From contig RPFO01000079.1 of the NCBI GenBank assembly GCA_009746045.1, forward strand, positions 5,137,468-5,201,467: 64,000 bases of DNA, written 5' to 3'. Below, piece by piece: positions 30,897 to 41,400 of the stretch. The first letter of the stretch is position 1. Each line of letters starts with the position of its first letter. The notes under the pieces were generated by a model. It saw only the letters and a program-made list of their open reading frames with translations. It was not told where the DNA came from and did not search any database. This DNA is from Mesostigma viride (Eukaryota; Streptophyta; Mesostigmatophyceae; Mesostigmatales; Mesostigmataceae). The position numbers and the translations under genes were made by a program.

Positions 30897-33612
30897 CCTC
30901 TTGTCTGGGCCGCCGCATCCACCATGTCCCCTGCAACAGCTTCGCGGCGGAGAATCCTCCCCGAAACGGCCAGGAGTTTGTCAAGGCGTTGCTGCTGGTA
31001 CGCCTGCACTAGTTTCTCTGCCAGGAGAGCGTTTGAGCTGGTACTCCCTGCAGACATTGTGTCATTGGCATGGGTGGGTTGCAATTTTCCAGTGTCGCCA
31101 AATTAGAAACGTCTGATTATTTTTGGTTTGGTTTTGGGTGTGGTGGGACGGAACCTGTGACTACCGAGCAACAGCTACTGTGACTACCGGGAATAACGAT
31201 GCGGCTGGGGGGCAATTGGTCTACTGAGTGAAAAAAAGAATCTTGGCATAGCGTGTAGTTTATCCCACCGGGGATCCGGGGGATATCTAGCCGACGACCC
31301 CTTTGCCCCTCCACCCCCACCCCACCCACCCTCCCACCCACCCACAATAAGATAGCGCTCGTCAAATCTGGAGTTCCAGACTGGTTTGAATCGGATACAA
31401 TCAATTGAGTAAGGTCTCTCTATGGCACACGCCACCAGATGCGGAGGTGTTTTTCTAGCAGGTTTTTCGGGGCACATGGTACGGGATAATAGACCAGCTT
31501 GCCGCCGCGAGTGTCGAATGAAAGATGGAAACTGGGTGGCATGGGGTGGGCAGGTGACTTCAGGAGGGGCGGCGGGGCGGAACATCCAGCCCCGCTGTCC
31601 TGGCCCGCACTGGAGGCTTCTGAAGTACACCTGGTTTGAAGTTCTCAGAGCAGGGTTTGAAGTACTCAGAGCAGGGTTTGAAGTACTCAGAGCAGGGTTT
31701 GAAGTACTCAGAGCAGGGTTTGAAGTACTCAGAGCAGGGTTTGAAGTACTCAGAGCAGGGTTTGAAGTACTCAGAGCAGGGTTTGAAGTACTCAGAGCAA
31801 GAGCTTCATAAGCAACACGAGGGTCTAGTAACACCCGTAACGGTAAAGTAACACCCTTAACGGTATAGTAACACTCGTAACAGTTTAGTGACACCCGTAA
31901 CGATATAGTTACACCCGTAACAGTATATGTAAACAGATATGCGCTCGATCCTCCACTCACGCGTATGTAGGAACCTACCAGTGTACCACACACTAACGGT
32001 CCATCGCCCACTCACGCCTGTGTCTGCCGTCCTCTGCCTTGCCCTCCCTGTCACAGGACCGCCCCCAGTACGCGGAGCGCATGCTGGCGACGCGGCTGGA
32101 CCTGTTCCAGACATGGACCAGCAAGGTGAGCCGCGGCATGGGACCGATGGGTGCCTGTGGAAGAGGGGGGGCCATGTGACGTAACTAGGTCCAGCGATCT
32201 GAGGAACCTTGACGCCGGCATGGACCAGCAAGGTGCATTGCCCCATGTGACAGTTGCCTGTGCTAGTGGGAGGCAAACTTGGGACCAGCAAGGCGAGGAG
32301 AATGTGACTGTCATGGACCAGCAAGGCGAGCCGCGTCATGTGTTGGCTGCCTGAACAAGGGAGATGTGGGGGGTGTGACTGCACATATGGATGCTTTGAT
32401 TACTTGATTAAGAGGCGTGCTTTACAGGGGATTCGCAACGCATGTGAATAACGGCACGTTGATGAACAACGGGTGCATCTGTGTTATGTGTTGTGTTGTG
32501 TTGTCTGGAGTGTTCCACTGTTAGTGAGAATCCCTGCCGTTGCAGTACCAAGTGTGCGTGAGCCGCGTGGTTTGTTTCATGGCCCGTGAGGGTTGCCCTA
32601 AGGTTCACCATGGAAAGTATGACAATGACCAGGGGGGGGAGGGGGCGGGGAACCCTTCCTAAGTCAGTGTATATTTTCAATAACAGCCATGCAAATCGGG
32701 TGGCTTGCCAATAGACACTTCCAAAAGGGGCGTGGTCTTCTTCATTCTGGTGCTCTTGCTCCCATCGGCCATGCCCTCCTGACGCCATCCCTGCCAACCC
32801 GCCTGTGTGGTTGCGATGCCCCCCCCCATGGCGTCTTCCAGAAGTTCAGCCCCGTCAAGGCGCAGGAGATGATGAAGGAGAGGAATCTGGACGTGCTGCG
32901 CACTCACCTCATGTGCTCGCTCGAGCGCACTTGGGAGAACCAGATGACCACCCCCAGGGTCGTCCCTGCAACCGAGGAACCAGCCAAGACCGAGGAACGA
33001 CCCAAGGCCCCAGCGGCTGAGGCGGCAGCACCAGCCGCTGAGGCGGCAGCAACAGCTGCTGAGGCGGCAGCACCTCCCCAGGCGGCCACGGCGGTGGCGC
33101 CCACGCCCGCTGTGCCCCCCTCTGCCCCACCCGCCGTGGCAGCCGCAGCGTCCCCGGCCCCAGTGGCACCTTCTCCGCCTGTAGAGAAAACCTCTGCAGC
33201 GGCGCCAGCATCCGCCACGACGGCTTCTTCGCCGGTGGCACCGGCTGCGGCCCCCCCGGCGCCGTCTCCGCCTACCCCCACACCGGTGGTGGCAGAGATG
33301 CCAGTTTCTGCAACCCCAGCATCTCCTGTGGGGGCTGCTGCTACTCCACCGGCACCAGCTGCCACGACGACAACTCCACCCGCGGCGACCGCAACACCTG
33401 CTGCGGCGCCGGCGGCCTCTGTGGCAACGACTGCCTCGGCACAGGCATCCACGCCCGTGGCGCCAGCAGCGGCGTCCTCCGCGCCCACGCCCGTCCCGGT
33501 CAGCACCACGCCTTCTATCACCAACGGCTCTGCGACAACGCCCGCAGCGAGCACAGAGAACGGTGCCCAGGCAGCTGCGCAGGCGACTCCTCCCAAGGAC
33601 ACCACTATGTGA
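30100..33612 (+). CDS. rbcX: RbcX-II-type Rubisco assembly chaperone with long Ala/Pro-rich C-terminal extension, five exons
   Basis: RbcX acts as a dimer clamp on the C terminus of the Rubisco large subunit during holoenzyme assembly in the plastid. Exons are 30100-30404, 30527-30604, 30940-30997, 32057-32125 and 32842-33612. All introns are GT-AG, phases match, and the product is 426 residues. Residues 1-~80 start MASLVYSIISRPTSSLRESS, Ser/Arg-rich with few acids: a plausible chloroplast transit peptide, which decides the start. The core, ~86-204, shows FTYKALKVMLEQLLEMDP, YGWL, NGQEFVKALL, YAERMLATRLDLFQTW and RNLDVLRTHLM, following the RbcX-II pattern (…TYKA…QL.E..P..Y.WL…LA.RM..TRL.L…W…NL…R..L). 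Residues ~205-426 are an Ala/Pro/Thr repeat region, absent from the RbcX family I know. The donor at 30605 (GTACGT) was chosen because it alone restores phase into 30940. The small third exon is the least certain. Confidence 0.85.
30858..30893. repeat. Poly-C homopolymer (36 nt) ahead of rbcX exon 3
   Basis: An uninterrupted C run in intron 30605-30939, 46 bp before the acceptor of the 58-nt exon. It may serve as the polypyrimidine tract. Confidence 0.92.
31636..31800. repeat. 21-bp minisatellite in rbcX intron 3
   Basis: About eight copies of ggtttgaagtactcagagca. The unit is a multiple of three, so it stays open in several frames and gives spurious repeat peptides. Confidence 0.95.
31825..31930. 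repeat. ~21-bp degenerate minisatellite
   Basis: Five imperfect copies of gtaacacccgtaacggtata, 25 bp after the previous array and in the same rbcX intron. Confidence 0.88.
32219..32340. repeat. Echo copies of rbcX exon 4 end inside intron 4
   Basis: The exon-end/donor sequence at 32112-32140 (catggaccagcaag then gtgagccgcggcatg) recurs at 32312-32340 with 27 of 29 matches, at 32219-32235 and at 32282-32297. In the two later copies the donor GT has become GC; the first copy keeps gtgc. Confidence 0.88.
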
Positions 33613-33704
33613 TGCGTTGGTTTGTATCTTGTAGGGTTGCCATGGCCACTGGGGCCGACACATGGCTGGCCGACTCTGTACATAGTAGGTGTCAGGCAGC
33701 CAAC

Positions 33705-33709
33705 TGTAA
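33705..33709 (+). promoter_or_regulatory. Candidate TGTAA polyadenylation signal of rbcX
   Basis: TGTAA lies 93 nt past the stop codon. This pentamer is the usual green-algal signal. Confidence 0.55.
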
Positions 33710-34267
33710 AATGTCGTCAAGCAGATGACTGAGTTTTTTGCCTTGTTAATAGATGCTTGTGCCTGGAATTTGATGGTGTCCCCCCGCAGGACTAGATGTG
33801 CTGGCGCAGGCTGCAATTTTTTTCTGCATGCTCGTCGAATTCCTTCATGGCACATGAACTGCAGTGTGATTGCCAGCATGGAATGAACCCCTGAGAACTA
33901 GGGAGGCATTCTGATGGGCAGTTGACAGCGCCGCTGTGTACATAACAGTTCGTCTCATCGCAATTGAGTCATCCCAAGGCCGCGCTGGCACGTCATGAGA
34001 GTATTGTGTTTGTGATAGCTAGCTGTTGCCCTGTACACTTTTGGGGGTACTGTAAAACACTGTCTGTAGAACATTCGTGCCCAACAGTTGTGGGCCGTGT
34101 GTTGATTAATTGATGAGATATCTTCATGCAGCATTTGTAAAAACAAAAACAGCTTGCAAAGATATCATGAATACAAAAAGTTGAGTAATTGCTAATATAA
34201 CTATTACTTAAGTGAGACAACTATTCCTGGACGCATTATGATTTCTGTCGAGAGAACTCATGCATTG
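33710..34267. other. rbcX 3' flank
   Basis: A/T-richer non-coding sequence up to the tail of the LINE B copy at 34268. No gene is visible. Confidence 0.5.
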
Positions 34268-34720
34268 ATTTAAAAAATTAAATTATATTATATCAAGACT
34301 CCGTTGGGAGATCATGTAGCACATATTCCTTGCTGGGTGGATGGAGGTGGGCGAAGCCGCGGAACCGAACTAAGCTAACTCTAAGCTATCTAATCTAGAA
34401 AAACCCTAACTACTCTTAAGTACTCAGCAAAGCGCCCCTTCCGCTTGGGGGGAGGGGGCTTGCCCACAGCCGGGGCTGGCGTGTGAGCCTGGACAATCTT
34501 CTGCCACCTCTTCTTGTTCTGCATAGCAGTCCCAGCAAGAGAGAGGGAGTGAATGCGGTGTTCAAACTGAGCTGGGACCACTAGGTCGGCCAGCAACATC
34601 TGGGTGTAGTTCATGGCAGGTTTACCCATCTTTCTAGGAATGTCCTTGGGGCCAGGCCATGCAGGTCAGGATGTGCATGCCGCCCTGGTTGGCCAAGCCG
34701 CTGGGGGCCGGCCAGACCAA

Positions 34721-36551
34721 TTAATTAATATTAATTAATTAATTATCAACATCACTCCGTTGGGAGTCAATGTAGCACATATCCCTGAGAAGGGGCATAT
34801 GGCTTTTAATACATCCTAGGCTACTTCATGCAAGGGTGGGAATGTAAGCAACACTTGCTCTAGGTGCCGCAAGGGCACCTGCACCACCATGCTGTCTCAG
34901 GTTCAACCCAGCGAAGGGGATCCTGGCACGGGGGAGGAAGATCATCATGGCTATACAAGGGCTAGGGCATGGCTTCTCGACAGAGAGCATCTCTCTGCAT
35001 GGCATAGCATGGCTAAATTCTTAATGCAACATCCATGGGGGTCCCATTATAGGCATGGCTTGGCTAAATTCTAAAGGCAACATCCATGGGGGCCATTATG
35101 GGCGCACATGCGCGTGCAGGGCCACATGCTAGGCTAAGCCTTACTAATCTACACTACTGGTATATATATTCCTAGTCTGAGGCGGCAGGAGGGGGCTGCC
35201 AGGGCTTGTGGTCAACGTGGATGACCGCCCCCCTCCAGTATACCGGCTTCCCCCTTGCAATTAGCGCTCTGCCGGAGCTGAAGGTAGGTCGGCCATAGCT
35301 CGCGTCGCCGCTGTTGCTGGGCCAGGGTCAAGTCGTCGTCCAGCGTGAAGCGAGTCTCCGAGAGCTTCTTGCGGCATTTAAGGAACGCCAGCTTGTCCGC
35401 CATGTACTTAAAGGTGAGGAGCACGGGTGCCGGGCCAGCCTTCCCCCGCGCGCGGGGGAGGCGGACAGCCGACATGTATGTCCAGCTCACCAGTGAGTAA
35501 CATGGGGGCAAGAATGGCGCGCTTAAATGCCTCAAGAAGGCTCGTGGAGGTCTCACCTGCCTGCTGGTCGAAGTGCTTGACGATGACATTGTGGCTGCGC
35601 CGGGCGATGTCGGCTTCCTCGCGAAGGTCGAGGGCTTGTTGCTTGAGTTGTGCCGAGATGGTGGAGGTGGTGGAGGTGGTGTGCTGCTTAAGCAAGTCCG
35701 CCCAGGTGGAGGGAGCATCGCCGGCCGGGCCAGCAGGCGCCGGCTGGGCGGCGATGTCCTTCACCGCCTGGGCGGTGAGGCCGGCGGTGTCATGCAAGCT
35801 CTCAAGGGCGTTGGCGGTGGCTTGAAGGCGTTGGTCGATGTCGAGGAGCTGGGCTTTGATGTCGGCAGTGGAGGCGGAAATGGCAGTGGAGGTGGATGCG
35901 GCGGCGGTGGAAATGTGAGGAAGTTCAGCAGTCAGCGTGCCACCCATTGCTGCGACGTCGGCAGCAAGGGGGGTCACGTGCTGCTGAAAGGCTTCCATGA
36001 GGATGGAACGGAGGGTGGGGGCGGAGATGGATGGAGCCCAGATCTCGCCGTCAGAGCGCTGGAGAAGGGAATTGAGGATGGCGTGCTGGAGAACGGGGCG
36101 GGGGGAGCCGAAAACCATGCTGACGTTGTGCCAGCGACGGCCGTCGGTGACGAGGAGGCGTCCGGTGGCGTGGAGATGGATGCACAGGTCGTAAAGCGAG
36201 GCGTAGTCCCCGTAGAAGAGGCAGTCCAGAGCCTCGGACGGAGACATGTTGGTCCAGTCGTGATCATCGACCTGGAAAGATTTGAGCCGAAAGCGCGGTT
36301 CCGAGGGGCGTGAAGACCCTCCTGGTTTGTCGGTTGAGCGGGCGCGTTTAGGGTCGGGCGATGCCGATGGCGAGGCATTGAGGCCGGGAGGTTGCTGGGT
36401 GACCACCAGTGCACGACTAGTGTCACCGCTGCCTGCCGGATCTGGCGAGGCGGCAGCCTCAGCTGCCGCATTGTCAAAGGCGAGCGCATCCGCCAAACTG
36501 CGTTGCGTCGACAGGCGTTTGCTCGTCATATATTGCGTTTTTTCGGAAAAA
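34721..36551 (-). mobile_element. Full-length ORF1-only non-LTR element (copy 2)
   Basis: Flanked by the 9-bp direct repeat ccagaccaa (34712-34720 and 36552-36560). The minus-strand 5' end carries only about 22 nt before the ORF1 ATG. Then come ORF1, about 450 bp of 3' UTR, the hairpin word ctccgttgggag at 34758, and a TTAATTAA tail. Length 1.83 kb. It carries no RT, so it must depend on another element's enzyme. Confidence 0.88.
35172..36529 (-). pseudogene. LINE-type ORF1 protein of the ORF1-only element, two frameshifts
   Basis: ATG at 36529-36527 (MTSKRLSTQRSLADALA). Open to about 35470, shifted to another frame (APVLLTFKYMADKLAF, SETRFTLDDDLTLAQQ), then shifted again near 35250 to end YWRGAVIHVDHKPW and a TAG at 35174-35172. 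The order matches copy 1: Pro/Ser-rich N terminus, W..MSPSE region, Ala/Thr/Gln-rich coiled coil (STADIKAQLLDIDQRLQATA), RRM-like and C-terminal domains. The N-terminal part is quite different from copy 1, so at least two subfamilies exist. It is one of the longest non-satellite open stretches in the window. Confidence 0.75.
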
Positions 36552-37546
36552 CCAGACCAAGGGCGGTATCTACCTGACCAGTTGGTGCGAGCAAGATGTC
36601 CTACAAATGCCATCCTACGCTGCCTAGTCTTGTCCGAAATGCGAGGCATACCCAGATACAAAGACTCGAACGACCGATGTGTTGATAACCCTACATTCAG
36701 GACCTGTCAAAGCATCCTGTAAAGCGTGCCGTCCAGCTTGGCGGCCAGTGTGTCCGTGAGTGTCCATGCCTCGGCGCCATACGTAAGCACCGTGAGGACG
36801 AGGACCTTGACGAGCAATCGCTTGCGGTGCTCGCCCAGGTCCTTCGAGTGCCAGTAGGTTGTTCACGAGCGAACGAAGCCTACTAGCCCAGGCCAGGCCG
36901 ATGCGGATGTCCACAGGCGTCGGCGGTGTCGGGGAGCATGCTCCCCAGCAGTTTGAAGCGATCACGGAACGGGACCTCCGTCCCGTCTAGCAGCCGGGGC
37001 CTCGGCGGGGAGCTGGTAGCCCCAATCACCGCATCGCCTCAGTTTTGACACTAATCTCCAGCCCCACCGCCCGCGCCTCTAAGCCTAGACATTCCAGCCA
37101 GGTCTAAATGTGCTCGGGGCGCCCGATGAGGGTGGCATCATCTGCATAAATCGGGTCGGCCAGGCGGTAACCAGGGCCACCGCCGCCATGTTCGCGCTCG
37201 TTAAGGATGTCCAAGCCGGGCTCGAACCCCGAATAATAATAAATACTGAGCAGTAAAGCGCGCACGTGCCCGGCGCATGACGTGATCCACTGGCGACAAT
37301 AATGAACAGATATGGGGACAGGACACAACCTTGCCACACCCGGCCCGTGGTGAAGGGGGAATGGTGGGGTGTTGCCTTCCGCAGTCCGCGCTACTGCCTG
37401 TGAGCCCTCATACAGCCAACGAAAGGCAGCAATAATAAACGCTAGCTGGTGGTCAACCAGTACACGATCCAGAGCTAGGATGGCCAAATGAGCCGCCTCC
37501 CAGAGGACCGTGTCAACTTAAGGCCTTGATATAGTCTTGAAACACG

Positions 37547-37895
37547 GTGAGCACGTGTATGGCGCCGATCGAGGCCTGGACACTCACACCCACACTGGCA
37601 GCTAGGCTAGACGGCACAGTTTACAGGATGCTCCGACAGGTCCTGAACGTAGGGTTTTCCAAGCGCCCGTCATCAGAGTCTTTACAGTATCAGGGCATGC
37701 CTCGTATTTCGGACGAGATTAGACAGCGTAGGATAGCATTTGTAGGACACCTTGCTCGCACCAGCCAGGTCGACACCGCCCTTGGTCTGGCAGGCCCCCA
37801 GCGGCTTGGCCAGCCAGGGCGCCGGCACATTCTGACCTGGCCTGGCCCCAAGGGCATTCCCAAAAGGGTAGGGAAACATGTCACGAACTACGTCC
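37547..37895 (+). mobile_element. LINE B fragment, opposite orientation
   Basis: The plus strand gives EAWTLTPTLAARLDGTV, LNVGFSKRPSSESL, RQRRIAFVGHLARTSQ and KGIPKRVGKHVTNYV with little decay. It lies head to head with the minus-strand copy ending at 37500 and is cut off at 37895, where unrelated sequence starts. Confidence 0.85.
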
Positions 37896-38488
37896 ACACA
37901 ACGGTCCGAGCCCCGCCAAAAACGACCATCTTATTCCGTCACCAAATTGGCGCGAGATCCCGAAAATCTGGTGTGCGGGATGGTGTCGACAAGGCCAAAA
38001 GTCACGCAGCACCCATGGCGGCCGTGAAAATCCTTGTGGCGGTTTTGAGAACACATGGAGAATACATGTGTTGTGGCGGTCATGAGAACACATGGAAAGC
38101 GAATGCGCTTTAAGCCTTCATAACTCATCTACTGAACGTAGATATTGTTTTATCCTAAAGAAATCACACATTTTTTCAGGAAAACAGAAAAAGGGCGGGC
38201 ATTTTCGCGAGGTCGGGTCACGGCAGGTCCGCTGCATTTTGCAGTGGACCCCCAAAAAGTCACACCAGAAACTTATCGAAAACGGCGACAGTTCAGCACG
38301 AGGTAAGCCGCTCGCATGCCTTCTATGACTAATTCAAACATTTTTGACCGAAAAACTTTTTGTTAAAACGACTGCCATTCTAATTGCTGCGATACCGCAA
38401 ATTATGTTGCTGCTGGGAGGTGCTTGCGGGAGCGGTATAATGGTGCACTTACGTAGTAAAAATATGCCACTGTTTTGTTTCTGCGAAC
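37896..38488. other. Unassigned sequence with a short direct repeat
   Basis: tgtggcggttttgagaacac and tgtggcggtcatgagaacac (38036-38098) form a local duplication. The block may be the 5' end of the transposon whose gene follows. No coding call. Confidence 0.4.
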
Positions 38489-41400
38489 TTGGTCGTTAAT
38501 TCCACTTTCTCAGGCCGTTTAAATGGCTTCCAGAGCACATCCCTCGCTACTCTCGTGCCCAAGGTGCGCGATGAGCGCCTGCACGCGTCGCTCAACTACA
38601 TCTGTGATTCTTGCGGCACAGACGCGAGCTGCATGGCTGGAGTCGACACAAGAGAGTGGTATGCACACGTCTAGAATCGCATTTATAGCTTAGTGAAGCC
38701 CACACCTTTCGCCAACAAGTTTTTCAGCGTGTCTCCTTTTCCTGAGCTGATTGAGCGCACCATGTTTACAAATTACGGGCGCCTAATAGAAAACTGGAGC
38801 CTCGAGCGTGAGGATGACCAGGCAGCGCCAAAGAAGCGTAAAGTGCGCCTATTGATGCTTCCTCGAGACATTCAAGATATCCTCAAGTAGGCTGTGCCTG
38901 GGGAGAATAAATGGGAGGGAGCAGTGTTGTTTTCAGCTGGCAGTATAGGTGTTGTGGCCCCTCCCATGTTCAAAGCTTGTTTGGACTCAATCTCCCCACG
39001 AGGGCATCACCAAGTTGACAGTTCACTTCAGCTAGTGGGTCGTGGTAAACCAAATGGGGAGTGTGAATGTGGCTAGGGATCATCAATTCAACGAGCTTGC
39101 TGCCAACGGGTTGGGGGGGAGGAACACGGTAGAAGGGGTGAGGAATTTTGTCCAGCGTGTGGCTGCCTCGCATGCCTTAGACAGGAGCACAGCCAACTGC
39201 ACAGGACTGAGCTCATCCGAGAGTATGGGGAGGTCCTTGAAGCGGAGGGGGTGCACTTAGGTGATGGGAGGCGCGTGCCGGTTGTCAGGATGCTTTGGGG
39301 GGGGGACAAGGCATATGTGAATGCAGAGAGAGGGCAAGCAGGATGCTCACACCAGTACCCTTGCAACAAGTGGCATGCCCCAAGGCCAAGTTCGGTGACC
39401 TGGAGGGATCCAAGCACTTCTCACCCCCGCGCACCATGTGCAGATGGCTAGGGAGCTAGCCCACGATGTGCAGGTTGATCCCACTGCCCCTTTCAAGTGC
39501 CCCAGCCCTCACTGCGGCAAGGTTTTCCATACCCAGGCAGAGCTCGATCAGAGACACAGCAGAGCCAAGGAACGAGGAGGGCAACTTAGGCAGGGCAGCA
39601 TGCCCGGGACCACTTTGGCCAGAAGTGCCGGGGCTGTTCCCCTCTCCTCCCCGTTGCATGAGCACAATGAACACCCAACATGTCTTCTTCACTGCCTTCT
39701 CAATAATGTATGTGCACTCCTGGACAGGACCATCATGGCACGGATGCATAATTGGGCGAGGAGGCAGAAATGCTGAAGGTGTTGCATGATGAGATGGGCG
39801 TGTTTATTAAGGGGAGGGTCCCATAGAAATATATCAAAACTTACCCCCCCTAATAACTACAGAAATGCAACTGTCAACCACTGAATGATGTTTGGGGACC
39901 ATAAACATGATGTTTGGGCATGCATACCACCACTTGTTGGGGGTACTACCCCCAGCCATACACCGGCTATGAGCTAAAAATAGAAAAAAACGCTGTCCGG
40001 GGCACATCTTGCCCAGAACAGTGGGAGAACCAGTTGCATGAAAAAAGCACAACCCGTATAAAAATGTCATGGGACATGGTTTCTACCTAATTGGATCAAC
40101 AAAATCAGCACATCCCTTTGAGTTATTAATTTTTGGGCCAAAAATACGCTTTTTTAGGCGGGGCGTCCCCATACACACTCATAACACATCAATTAGGCCT
40201 GAAAAGCACAAGTCAAATTCTGTCATGACCATAGAAGGCACTGTCAAAGTTTGGTGGCATTCTGAGCTCAGCTGTAGCAGTTATTAATTTTGGCAGTTGG
40301 CCACCTGTGCAGACGCTAAGGAAGGCATTAGTGAGTATTAAGGCACACTAACACTTCCTATGCCATCCAAAAGGCTCCTGACCATGCCCAATTCGACCAC
40401 AATGTACAAGGAGGTGGCTGGGCACGTCATGTGCCCTTGCCTTACCTCGACACGGGCAACCTGTTGCGTGTGTGCACAACAATGAGGCAGGTAGCTCTAC
40501 ATGCCTAGCCAACACTTCTAAAGCATATTCCAGGTTTATGGTGTGGGCATCATCCCAAAACCAAGCTCAAACACACCCTAGAAAGCCATATCCACTAATT
40601 GCCCAACAAGGGTAACAACAGACAGTCCACAGAGAAAGCAGAATTATCATACATGCTGCTTGCCAAGGCTTCTTACCATGGTTACCTTGCCTTGCTAGCA
40701 TATGAATTAGGGCTCTCCCATTTTAGTGGGAGAAAGGCCAACAAGACAACGATAACCCCTACCTACGTGCAGTTCCACCCATGCAGTATGCCCCTCAGAA
40801 AAACCACTGCCACCTTTCTTTCCAGCGCAATTGTTTGCCAAGAAACAAACTCAAGCTTGTGAGCCTCTAACCACAATGAAGCCTCTGCTAAGAAAGGCCG
40901 CGTCAATATTCACACAAAACTGAGTGCTGTTAGCAATCTCCTTCCAAGAAACCACTCAGCAAATCCCTGACAACTTGACGATATGCCACGGTCACGCTTT
41001 GACACATCCCAGCCATGCAACGTACATAAAAACCACTGAAAGGTGCCAGGAATCTGGCGATGCGCAGCACGGAATGGCATTATACCTGGCGCTAACTGCA
41101 CGGAAAGAAGCCGAAAACTTGCGTTGATAACCCATAAAGGAAGCGAAACATTCATAGGGTCACGTTGATCACACGATCGTACCATTACCGGAATTGTCCT
41201 TCGCCCAGCGGCGCAAGAAAGAACAACCTTCCATGGAATAATAAGACGCGCATCCCGCGAGCCTGGAGAGTGTCTTACCGATCATGACGGAAATCTTGCC
41301 GAAACCCAGCAAATTTTTTAAAGCTTTACCAATAACGATTTAAACGCATCCTTGACGCTAGGTAAAGCCCATAAAACCTGACAATCACCGCCGCCAGCGT

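Larger units (their letters stand above)
34268..37500 (-). mobile_element. LINE B, 5'-truncated, split by an ORF1-only element
   Basis: The 3' end is at 34268 (A/T tail, hairpin word actccgttgggagatcatgt at 34288-34307). C-terminal coding lies at 34390-34720, interrupted by 34721-36551. Upstream of that, thumb and palm words follow: IYADDATLIG (37125-37160), GCVLSPYLF (37300-37330) and DTVLWEAAHL near 37490. Frameshifts are frequent. Removing the insertion restores the family B order across the gap. Confidence 0.85.

Noticed and set aside
31422-31851. Repeat protein from the 21-bp minisatellite
   Set aside because: It lies inside an rbcX intron whose flanking exons join in phase. The open frame is a multiple-of-three artefact.
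32904-33879. Long Ala/Val/Gly- or Arg/Cys-rich frames on the minus strand
   Set aside because: Antisense shadows of the GC-rich last rbcX exon.
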